From Micromonospora lupini str. Lupac 08 (GTDB lineage: Bacteria; Actinomycetota; Actinomycetes; Mycobacteriales; Micromonosporaceae), in NCBI RefSeq assembly GCF_000297395.2, contig NZ_HF570108.1:3861576-3925575 (forward strand): 64,000 nucleotides of DNA, read 5' to 3'. The notes under the pieces are model-generated. The model had not been told where the DNA came from and made no database searches. It saw only the letters and a list, made by a program, of their open reading frames with translations. Positions 52,355-59,799 of this stretch are shown one piece after another. How positions within the stretch are numbered: the stretch's first letter is position 1; each line of letters opens with the position of its first letter. The position numbers were made by a program, and so were the translations under genes.

Positions 52355-53713
52355 TCAGTCGGTTAGGAGGATTCCGGTCAGGAGGACTCCGTGGGCCAGG
52401 TTGAGGATGCCGTCGCCGCCGGGGTAGCCGACCCTCGCCAGGCCGCCGGAGGCCGTTCGGCCGAACAGGTACGGGGCCAGGGAGTACGGGACGTCGGCCG
52501 TCACCGTCTCGCCGGTCTCGATCTGCACGAAGTCCATCGGAACCCGGTCGGCGGGCAGGTACTGCTGAAGGATCGCGCCGCCCCGGTCGACGGCCGCGCG
52601 CAGGCCCTCGGCCCAGTCCGACGGGCTCAGGTCGGGGCCGATCAGCACACCGTGCCCCGCCGATCCGTCCGCCGGTTTCGCCACCAGCTCGGCCTGCTCG
52701 GCGAGCGCCCGGTCGAGCACCGCGACTGTCAACGGCACCGTGTACGGCACGTGCCGGCGGATCAGGGTCTGGTCGTCGGCGGGCAGGGCGTCCACGTCCT
52801 CCCACAGCCAGGCGAAGGTGGTCTTGTTGCCCAGCAGCCAGGCCGCCGCCGACACGAACATCGGCAGCGTGCCGGCGGCCAGCGCGCCGGCCACCGCGTC
52901 CAGGCCGGCGGTCGGGGTGACCCGGTTGGGCACGAAGAGCCGGAAGAGCGCGTCGACAGGCGCGCCGTCGACCACGAGCCGGCGCTCGGCGTCCAGGGTG
53001 GCCGTGGACAGGGGCGCGATGACCAGGTCGATGCCGAAGTCGCGGGCCCGCACGGCGAGGGGGTCGAGGATCCGGATGAACGTCTCCGGGTCGTCCAGCC
53101 CCGGGTAGTCGGCGTCGAAGTCCATCAGCAGCGCCAGCCGCGCGCCGTCGGGCAACCCCAGCTCCTCGCGGATCGCCACGAAGCGCTGGTCCAGCAGCGA
53201 CGGCGCGGCGCGTACCGGCAGCTCGTCGAGGATGCCGTGCTCGGCGTAGAGCTGCGCGAACCGCTGGATGACGGTGTCGGCGTCGAACCCTCCCCCGAGG
53301 CTGCTGTCGATGTTGTACTCGACGAACTTCGGCACGCCCTCCGTGAAGATCACATCCGGCCGGTACGCGGCCAGCAGCGCCTCGGTCAGCGGCTCCGACT
53401 CGTCCAGCAGCCGGGTCTCCCCCGCCGGGACGCCGAGCAGCCGGCGTAGCTCACCTGCGGTGTCCACCCGCCGCCGGCAGGCGTCCAGGACGAGTTGGGC
53501 CAGCCGGTCGCAGACCTCGTTCAGCTCCCGCCAGGCGTCGGCGGTCAGGACCGGGGGGCGGGCCAGCCGCCACTGCTTGTTGTAGGTGGCCCGGCCGTGG
53601 AAGACGCGTTCCCAGGCGGCCGCGCCGCTGGCCACCATGGCCCGGCGGGCCGGCTCCGGCAGGTCGGTCCAGGCCCCGTCGGCAGACGGCCACGAGTAGT
53701 TCGGGTCGATCAT
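52355..53713 (-). CDS. Circularly permuted ATP-grasp-like ligase
   Basis: Protein of 452 aa; ATG 53713 overlaps the E1-beta stop (ATGA) after AAGGA. It resembles glutathionylspermidine-synthase/permuted ATP-grasp proteins: FVEYNIDSSLGGGFDADTV, LALLMDFDADYPG, LVAKPADGSAGHGVLIGP (nucleotide-binding Lys and Gly loop), and QQYLPADRVPMDFVQIETG. Such enzymes join a carboxylate to an amine through an acyl-phosphate. As the last gene of the KS/ACP/hmaS operon it could form an amide in the final product, for example with hydroxyphenylglycine. That role is inferred. Confidence 0.78.
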   Translation of the reverse strand: MIDPNYSWPSADGAWTDLPEPARRAMVASGAAAWERVFHGRATYNKQWRLARPPVLTADAWRELNEVCDRLAQLVLDACRRRVDTAGELRRLLGVPAGETRLLDESEPLTEALLAAYRPDVIFTEGVPKFVEYNIDSSLGGGFDADTVIQRFAQLYAEHGILDELPVRAAPSLLDQRFVAIREELGLPDGARLALLMDFDADYPGLDDPETFIRILDPLAVRARDFGIDLVIAPLSTATLDAERRLVVDGAPVDALFRLFVPNRVTPTAGLDAVAGALAAGTLPMFVSAAAWLLGNKTTFAWLWEDVDALPADDQTLIRRHVPYTVPLTVAVLDRALAEQAELVAKPADGSAGHGVLIGPDLSPSDWAEGLRAAVDRGGAILQQYLPADRVPMDFVQIETGETVTADVPYSLAPYLFGRTASGGLARVGYPGGDGILNLAHGVLLTGILLTD

Positions 53714-54678
53714 GATGAGTCCTTCATGGTCAGATGGATGGCGGTGGCGAGCTGCTCCCGGGAGGGCTGCACGGCGCGGTCCAGAGCGGGGGCGAACGGC
53801 AGCACGGCCCCGTCCGGGCGGGTGACCCGGCGCGGTGGGGCGAGCAGCCGGATCCGCTCCACCACCGAGGCGATGATCTCGGCGGCGATGCCGCAGGAGC
53901 GGTTGCCGTCGTCGAGCACCACGAGCCGCCCGGTGCGGGCCACCGACTCGGTCAACCCGTCGATGTCGAAGGGGTACAGGGTGCGCGGGTCGAACACCTC
54001 CACCGACACCTGGCCGGCCAGCTCCTCGGCCACGGCCAGCGCGTCGTGCACGAGATGCCCGATCGCGACCACCGTGACGTCGTCGCCGAAGCGGTGGACG
54101 CGGCCCCGGCCCAGCGGCACCGGCTCCAGGTCGGCCACGTCGTCGCGCACGTCCATCGCGCCGGCCGGTGCGAACACCACCACCGGGTCGTCGTGCCGGA
54201 TCGCGGTGACCAGCAGCCCGTACGCGTCGGCCGGGGTGGCCGGCACGACGGTGACCACTCCCACGTGGGCGAAGAGGCTGTACGGGTGGTCGGAGTGCTG
54301 CCCGGCCCAGCCGGTGCGCGACCCCGAGCCGGGCACCAGGTAGGTGACCGGAACACTGCACTGCCCGCCGGTCATCAGCGGGAACTTGTGCGCGTGGTTG
54401 ACGATCTGCTCGAAGACCAGGAACAGCAACGACGGGATCTGGAACTCGATCACCGGCCGCAGTCCGGCCAGCGCCGCTCCGGTGGCGAAGCTGGTGAACG
54501 CCTGCTCGGACAGCGGGGTGTCGCGGACCCGCTCGGTCCCGAACCGCTTCGCCAGGCCGGTGGTCACCAGCGACGCCCCGACCTGGACGTCCTCGCCGAG
54601 CAGGAACACCGTCTCGTCGCGGGCCAGCTCGTCGGCGAGGGCCCGGGTCAACGCCCGGCGGTACGACAGTCGGGGCAC
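53710..54678 (-). CDS. Ketoacid dehydrogenase E1 beta-like subunit (cluster copy)
   Basis: Protein of 322 aa. GTG 54678 is preferred because GGAGG lies 8 nt upstream and the protein then begins VPRLSYRRALTRALADEL, as E1 beta should; a GTG at 54714 would put the ribosome site against the start. Features: VFLLGEDVQVGASLV, DTPLSEQAFTSFATGAALAG, GSGSRTGWAGQHSDHPYSLF and VEVFDPRTLYPFDIDGL. It pairs with the adjacent E1 alpha to decarboxylate a 2-oxoacid using thiamine diphosphate. No E2 or E3 gene is in the operon, unlike bkdABC at 21-25 kb. Confidence 0.9.
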   Translation of the reverse strand: MPRLSYRRALTRALADELARDETVFLLGEDVQVGASLVTTGLAKRFGTERVRDTPLSEQAFTSFATGAALAGLRPVIEFQIPSLLFLVFEQIVNHAHKFPLMTGGQCSVPVTYLVPGSGSRTGWAGQHSDHPYSLFAHVGVVTVVPATPADAYGLLVTAIRHDDPVVVFAPAGAMDVRDDVADLEPVPLGRGRVHRFGDDVTVVAIGHLVHDALAVAEELAGQVSVEVFDPRTLYPFDIDGLTESVARTGRLVVLDDGNRSCGIAAEIIASVVERIRLLAPPRRVTRPDGAVLPFAPALDRAVQPSREQLATAIHLTMKDSS

Positions 54679-54679
54679 C

Positions 54680-54723
54680 TCAGCCACCTCCGGTGCGCAG
54701 GGACATTCAGCCACCTCCGGCGC
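54680..54723. repeat. 17-bp duplication spanning the E1 alpha/E1 beta junction
   Basis: TCAGCCACCTCCGG followed by YGC occurs at 54680-54696 and 54707-54723, period 27 bp. On the minus strand each copy carries GGAGG, GTG and TGA. The upstream copy supplies the E1-alpha stop and the downstream copy the ribosome site for E1 beta. Confidence 0.8.
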
Positions 54724-55678
54724 GGGCGGTCAGGCCGCTGGCGTACAGGTAGGTCAACGCGTCGGCCGGGTCGGGTTCCGGGCTGTCCAGCGCGAAGCGC
54801 ACCGCCGCGTCGAGAGTCGCCTCGACCTCGGCGTCCACAGCGGCACGCTCCGCGTCGGGAAGGCGTTCACCCTGGATGCGCACCGGGTCCCGGGCCCGAC
54901 CCCGGCTCACCTCGTCGGGCGGGCGGTAGTCGAGGCGTACCGCGTGTTCGAAGGTGTGGTGGGCGTCGAAGCGGTAGGTCCGGGCCTCGATCAGTTCGGG
55001 ACCGCCGCCGGCGCGCATCCGGCCGACGGCGGCGACCGACGCGTCGCGTACCGCCTCGGGGTCCTGGCCGTCGACCTCGACGGCCCGGATGCCGAAGGCG
55101 GCGGCGCGGCCGGCGATGCTGCCGGCCACCGCGCCGGCGACCGGCATGGTGGTGGCGTAGCCGTTGTTCTCGCAGACGAACAGCACCGGCACCCGCCACA
55201 GCGCGGCCAGGTTGAACGCCTCCAGCAGCATCCCCTCGTTGACCGCACCGTCGCCGAAGAAGCTCACGCCGACGGTGTCGTGACCCTGCCGTCGCCGGGC
55301 CCACACCGCGCCGGTGATGATCGCTCCGGAGGCGCCGACGATGGCGTTCGCGCCGAGCACGCCGATGCTGAAATCGGCGGCGTGCATCGAGCCGCCCCGC
55401 CCGGCGTTGAGACCGGTCAGCCGGCCGCACAGCTCGGCGAGCATCCGCGCCGGGTCGGCCCCACGGGCCAGCACGTGCCCGTGCCCCCGGTGGGTGCCGG
55501 CGAGCACGTCGTCGACGCCCAGGGCGGCGCAGACGCCGGCGGCGATCCCCTCCTGACCGAGGTACGGGTGGATGCCGCCGACGATCTGCCCGCCGTGGAC
55601 CAGCTCCACCGCACGTTGTTCGAACCGGCGGATCAGCCGGACCGTGCGGTAGAGCCGGACCGGGTCGGCGTCGGTCAC
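54707..55678 (-). CDS. Ketoacid dehydrogenase E1 alpha-like subunit (cluster copy)
   Basis: Protein of 323 aa; GTG 55678 overlaps the DUF3050 stop (GTGA). It is shorter than bkdA and closer in form to acetoin/pyruvate-type E1 alpha: RLIRRFEQRAVELVHGGQIVGGIHPYLGQEG, the ThDP motif FGDGAVNEGMLLEAFNLAAL with later CENNGYA, and RTYRFDAHHTFEH. With its beta subunit it probably decarboxylates a 2-oxoacid made in this cluster; 4-hydroxyphenylglyoxylate or 4-hydroxyphenylpyruvate are candidates. PglB/PglC in phenylglycine biosynthesis (pristinamycin) are a known precedent for E1-like pairs in arylglycine pathways. Confidence 0.9.
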   Translation of the reverse strand: MTDADPVRLYRTVRLIRRFEQRAVELVHGGQIVGGIHPYLGQEGIAAGVCAALGVDDVLAGTHRGHGHVLARGADPARMLAELCGRLTGLNAGRGGSMHAADFSIGVLGANAIVGASGAIITGAVWARRRQGHDTVGVSFFGDGAVNEGMLLEAFNLAALWRVPVLFVCENNGYATTMPVAGAVAGSIAGRAAAFGIRAVEVDGQDPEAVRDASVAAVGRMRAGGGPELIEARTYRFDAHHTFEHAVRLDYRPPDEVSRGRARDPVRIQGERLPDAERAAVDAEVEATLDAAVRFALDSPEPDPADALTYLYASGLTARAGGG

Positions 55679-56466
55679 GCCGGCCCCTTGACCGCGGCGA
55701 GGATGTCGTCCCAGAGCCGGGCGCGGGCGGCGAGGGCGGTGTTGACCGTGTCGGCGCACTCCTGCCACTTGGCGTCGTCGTCGCCGCACAGGTCGGCGAG
55801 CATCTGCATGGCCATCGGGGTGTGCTGCTCGCCGTCGACCTCGATGTGCCGTTCCAGGTAGTCGACGAAGGTGTGCAGCCGGTTGCTGCGCTCGTTGACC
55901 GCGACGACCTGCGTGAACATGTCCGGGATGAGGTCCTCCCGGCCGAACGCGAAGGCCGCCGCCTGGCAGTGCACCGGGGTGGACTCGATGATGTGCCAGG
56001 TGGTCGCGGCGAACGTCGCGGACGCGGCCGGCGCCCCCGCCTCGGCGAGCGCGTCGGTCACCGGCCGGCCGGCGCGCAGCCTGTCGACGAGGGCGTTCAC
56101 TGCTGTGGTGTCCGCGCCGGCCTCGGCCATGCCGCGCACGTACAGCTCGAAGTGGCTGATGTAACCCTCGCCCAGCTCGTCGCTCTCCTCCACCATGACG
56201 ATGTCGTTGATGAGGCGGCGGCTGCCGGTCGGGCCGGTCGGGATCCACGGGACTGTCACGCAGGTCAACTGCCGCTGCAACGACTTCAGCAGGGACATGA
56301 AGTCCCAGACCGCGAAGACGTGGTGCTCCATGAAGGTCACCAGCGCCTCGTGGGTGTCGAGGTTGGCGTAGAGCGGGTGCTTCACCACGGCGTCGCGTCG
56401 CTCGGTCACCGCCCGTTCCAGCCGTTCGATGCCCGGGTGCGTCCTACCCCAGTCGTAGCGTGACAT
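55675..56466 (-). CDS. DUF3050 haem-oxygenase-like-fold protein
   Basis: Protein of 263 aa, helical throughout. It matches DUF3050-type proteins: HPLYANLDTHEALVTFMEHHVFAVWDFMSL, INDIVMVEESDELGEGYISH and a late YLERHIEVDGEQHTPMA. The spacing of Glu, His and Asp in these three helices (MEHH; EE...E...H; ERHIEVDGEQH) resembles the diiron ligands of haem-oxygenase-like diiron oxidases. I therefore infer a metal-dependent oxidase or oxygenase acting on the cluster intermediate. One base separates it from the PhyH gene and its own stop overlaps E1 alpha. Confidence 0.82.
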   Translation of the reverse strand: MSRYDWGRTHPGIERLERAVTERRDAVVKHPLYANLDTHEALVTFMEHHVFAVWDFMSLLKSLQRQLTCVTVPWIPTGPTGSRRLINDIVMVEESDELGEGYISHFELYVRGMAEAGADTTAVNALVDRLRAGRPVTDALAEAGAPAASATFAATTWHIIESTPVHCQAAAFAFGREDLIPDMFTQVVAVNERSNRLHTFVDYLERHIEVDGEQHTPMAMQMLADLCGDDDAKWQECADTVNTALAARARLWDDILAAVKGPA

Positions 56467-56467
56467 G

Positions 56468-57376
56468 TCAGCCTCCCTGCGGGGCGCGGTGGCGCCAGAT
56501 GACGGGGCAGTAGTCCGGGTCCGCGTAGTCCGGCCGCCCGTCGTGGGTGCGGCGGACCAGCACGTCGTGGTTGTACGCGGCGAGCGAGCCGTCGGAGAGC
56601 GGATACTCCCGCCAGGCGTTGTCGCCGTCCTGCAGGTGCAGCGAGACCGCCTGTCGGGGGCGACCGCTGACGTTGGGGCCGCTGCCGTGGTAGGTGCGGC
56701 AGTGGTGGAAGCTCACGTGTCCCTTGGGGATCACCATCGGGACCTTGCGGATCTCGGCCCCGTTGTACGCCGCGTTCTCGGCCAGCATCTCCTCCAACTG
56801 GTTGCGGTCCCGGTCGGCGAAGTGCCGCACCACCGTGTCGTCGGCGCCGATCTCCTTCCACCGGTGCGAGCCGTCGACCATCGTGATGGTGCCCATCTCC
56901 TCCCCGCAGTCGTGGAAGGGGATGAACGCGGTGAGCATCTTCTCCGACGACGAGGACGCCCAGTAGTGCTTGTCGAAGTGCCAGGGCACGATGTTGCTCG
57001 GCTCACCGGAGATCGGCGGCTTGTAGATCAGCGTCGACTGGAAGACCCGGATCTCGTCGGCCTCGGCGAGCCGGGCGGCGACCGCGCCGAGCAGCGGTTT
57101 GCGCAGGATCGCGCCGAGCCCGTCGTGCTCGTGGTGGACGTAGTCGTTGTGCCGCTGCACCGGCCCCTTCGACGGCTCCCAGTAGGCCAGCTTCGGTGGG
57201 CGCACCGGCAGCCGGCGGTCGCGTTCACCGTCGTAGTAGCGCTGCGCGGCGGCGGCGAGGGCGTCCACCTCGTCGTCGGTGAACACCTTTTTCGACAGGT
57301 ACCAGCCGTGCTCGGCGTAGTGCCGCACGTCGTCGTCGGAGGGCAGCAGCGCCTGCTCCTCGGGGGTCAGGCTCAC
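56468..57376 (-). CDS. PhyH-family Fe(II)/2-oxoglutarate dioxygenase (cluster)
   Basis: Protein of 302 aa from GTG 57376, overlapping the hmaS stop (GTGA). The facial triad is visible in NIVPWHFDKHYWASS (His, Asp) and CRTYHGSGPNVSG (distal His); the Arg in RPRQAVSLHLQDG should bind 2-oxoglutarate. The N-terminal helical part contains HGWYLSKKVFTDDEVDAL. It is a strong candidate for hydroxylating or halogen-free tailoring of the aryl or acyl chain. It is not closely similar by eye to the isolated PhyH protein at 8326-9192. Confidence 0.9.
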   Translation of the reverse strand: MSLTPEEQALLPSDDDVRHYAEHGWYLSKKVFTDDEVDALAAAAQRYYDGERDRRLPVRPPKLAYWEPSKGPVQRHNDYVHHEHDGLGAILRKPLLGAVAARLAEADEIRVFQSTLIYKPPISGEPSNIVPWHFDKHYWASSSSEKMLTAFIPFHDCGEEMGTITMVDGSHRWKEIGADDTVVRHFADRDRNQLEEMLAENAAYNGAEIRKVPMVIPKGHVSFHHCRTYHGSGPNVSGRPRQAVSLHLQDGDNAWREYPLSDGSLAAYNHDVLVRRTHDGRPDYADPDYCPVIWRHRAPQGG

Positions 57377-58465
57377 GCACCCACCCCCTGAGGCGCGGCC
57401 GCCGCGGCGGCAAGTTCCCGCTCCTTGGCCTCGTACAGCGCCTTGATGTTGCCGCTGCCGAAACCACTCGCCCCGCGCCGCTCGATCAGCTCCAGGAAGA
57501 GCGTGCGGCGCACGTGCATCGACTCGGCGAAGATCTGCAACAGCTGCCCGCCGTGGTCGGAGGTCGACAAGCACGCCCAGCTCACGCAGCCGCTCCAGCG
57601 GGGCGTCCACCCGGCCTACCCGCGCCTCCAGGGCGTCGTAGTAGCTGGCGGGGGTGCCGGCGAAGCGGACACCGCGCCGGCCCAGCGACTCCACGGCGGC
57701 GACGATGTCGTCGGTACGCAGCCCCAGGTGCTGCACTCCCCCACCGGCGTGCTGGTCGAGGAACGCGTCGATCTGCCCGGGCCGGCGGGCCCGGTCGGGT
57801 TCCAGCAGCACCACGGTGACCTGCCCGGACGGGCTCTGCACCACCTTGGAGTTCATGCCCTGCCCGTCGACCTCGATGTGCTCCTCGAAGATCTGCGCGA
57901 AGTCGAACAGCCCCTCGAAGTGCCGGACCGTCTCGTCCAGCTCGCCGGGCGGCACGCAGACCGCCAGGTGGTCGACCTCGGCGAGGACCGGCTTCCCCTC
58001 GTCGGCCGCGAACGGCGTCGGTGTGATCACGCCGGGCAGGAAGTCGGAGCGGCTCCCGGTGCGCTGCACCAGGCGGTGCCGCACGTCGGCGAAGCCCTCC
58101 ACCTCGGCGGTCACCACCTCGGCGTCCGCGCCGGTGAGCGTGGTCGGTGGTGTCACGCCCGTCGCGCCCCGGCCCACCAGCTCGGCGTACGCCTGGGCGA
58201 CGTCGCCGACCTCGACGGCGACGACCGCGATGCCGTCGCCGTGACGCTGCACGTACCGGGCGGCCGGGTGCTCGGCGCTCAGCCCGGAGGTGAGCAGCAG
58301 GCGGATGTCGCCGTGGCAGAGCAGCAGTGAGCGCTGCCCGGTCAGCCCGGTCTCCGGGCCACCCTGGCCGCAGATCTGGAAACCGACGGCGGTGCTGAAG
58401 TAGAAGGCCGCCTGCCGGGCGTCGCCTACGTAGAGTTCGATGTGGTCGATCCCACGGATGTCCAT
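57373..58465 (-). pseudogene. hmaS: 4-hydroxymandelate synthase (HmaS) with apparent frameshift
   Basis: A two-domain vicinal-oxygen-chelate dioxygenase from ATG 58465 (or 58486). Metal ligands are His in AEVDHLAVCV, His in GVQHLGLRTD and Glu in LELIERRGASGFGSGNIKAL. The segment MNSKVVQSPSGQVTVVLLEP matches HmaS rather than HPPD, which has a FPLNEP-like sequence there. It converts 4-hydroxyphenylpyruvate to 4-hydroxymandelate. Near 57559-57566 one base appears inserted: before it the frame reads RELGVLVD and after it the +1 frame reads DHGGQLLQIFAES, the normal continuation. Either a sequencing error or an inactive gene. Confidence 0.85.
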
Positions 58466-58538
58466 GTTCTCAGTGCCCTTCCCCATGCTTCCCCCCGTGT
58501 TGCCGTCCGGACGCCCCCCGTCCGGGATGCCGCGTCGC

Positions 58539-59777
58539 TCACCTCCTCGGCTCGGCGGCCCGCGCGAGCAGCAGGCTCACGTTCTGGCCGCCGAACCCGA
58601 ACGAGTTGGTGAGCGCGTACTCCGGGTCGGCCTTGCGGGGCGCGCCACGGATGTGGTCCGCCGGGCAGGCCGGGTCCGGATCGTCGAGGTGGTACGTCGG
58701 TGGCAGCAGCCCCCGACCGAGCGCCAGCGCGGTCACCGCCGCCTCCAGCACCCCGGAGGCGCCGAGCAGGTGGCCGGTGAGCGCCTTGGTGGAGCTGACC
58801 GGCACACCGCCGTCGCCGAAGACGTCCGCGAGGGCGGTGGTCTCGGCGATGTCGCCGAGCTTCGTGCCGGTGCCGTGCGCGTTGACGTAGCCGACCGCCG
58901 CCGCGGGCACGCCCGAGCTGCGCAGCGCGCCGCGGATGCACGCGGCCGCGCCGGCGCCGTCGGGGCGCGGGGCTGTCGGGTGGTACGCGTCGGTGGTCGC
59001 GCCGTAGCCGGCCACCTCGGCGTACGCGGTGGCGCCGCGCGCGGCGGCGTGCTCGGCGCTCTCCAGCACCAGCAGCGCCGCCCCCTCGGAGAGCACGAAC
59101 CCGGAGCGGGACGTGTCGAACGGCCGGCTCGCCCGGGACGGGTCGTCCCCGGCGCGGGCCAGCGCCCGCGCGTTGCCGAAGGTGTCGGCGAAGGTGGGGA
59201 ACAGCGGCGCCTCGCTGGCCCCGCAGACCACCACGTCGGCCTCCCCCGCCCGGATCAACCGGACCGCGTCGGCGACCGCCTGCGCACCTGACGCGCAGGC
59301 CGTACCGACCGACGAGCTGTAGCCCCGGATGCCGTGCGCGATGGCGATCCGCGCCGCCGGCATGTTCGGCAGGATGCCGGTGAGCAGGTACGGGCTGACC
59401 GCCGCGCGGCCCCGGGCGGCGCGGGCGAGCACCTGGGTCTCCAGGGTGGCCATCCCGCCGACCCCGCCGACGATCACCCCGATCCGGCCTGGGTCGACGT
59501 CGCGGCCCACCTCGATGCCGGCGTCGGCGAGCGCGTCCGCGGCGGCGAGCAGCGCGAGCACCACGATCCGGTCCAGCACGCGGCTCTCCGGCCCGGACAC
59601 GACGCTGCGCGGGTCGATGTCCGGCAGCAGGCCGGCGACGTCGAGCGACGCGCGCACCGGATGACCGTCGGGCGGCCGGGTCAACCCGGACCGGCCGGTG
59701 GTCAACGCGTCGAAGGTCTCCTCGACGCCGCGCCCGACCGGCGTGAACAGGCCCATCCCGGTGATCAGCGCGGTCAC
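58539..59777 (-). CDS. FabF-type beta-ketoacyl-ACP synthase (KS)
   Basis: Protein of 412 aa from GTG 59777. A complete Cys-His-His triad is visible: Cys 161 in VGTACASGAQ, His in YVNAHGTGTKLGD and His in TKALTGHLLGASG. ALTNSFGFGGQN closes the fold. It condenses malonyl-ACP with an acyl or aryl starter. In the operon it follows the AMP-ligase and precedes hmaS. The family is that of type II FAS and aryl-polyene/highly-reducing type II PKS enzymes rather than aromatic PKS KS-alpha. Confidence 0.92.
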   Translation of the reverse strand: MTALITGMGLFTPVGRGVEETFDALTTGRSGLTRPPDGHPVRASLDVAGLLPDIDPRSVVSGPESRVLDRIVVLALLAAADALADAGIEVGRDVDPGRIGVIVGGVGGMATLETQVLARAARGRAAVSPYLLTGILPNMPAARIAIAHGIRGYSSSVGTACASGAQAVADAVRLIRAGEADVVVCGASEAPLFPTFADTFGNARALARAGDDPSRASRPFDTSRSGFVLSEGAALLVLESAEHAAARGATAYAEVAGYGATTDAYHPTAPRPDGAGAAACIRGALRSSGVPAAAVGYVNAHGTGTKLGDIAETTALADVFGDGGVPVSSTKALTGHLLGASGVLEAAVTALALGRGLLPPTYHLDDPDPACPADHIRGAPRKADPEYALTNSFGFGGQNVSLLLARAAEPRR

Positions 59778-59799
59778 GACCGCACCCCGGATCCGCCGC

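Noticed and set aside
57373..58465. 4-hydroxyphenylpyruvate dioxygenase (tyrosine catabolism) instead of HmaS
   Set aside because: The segment after MNSKVVQS reads VTVVLLEP, as in HmaS, not the FPLNEP-like HPPD sequence, and hmo and hpgT are nearby. HPPD is not fully excluded.
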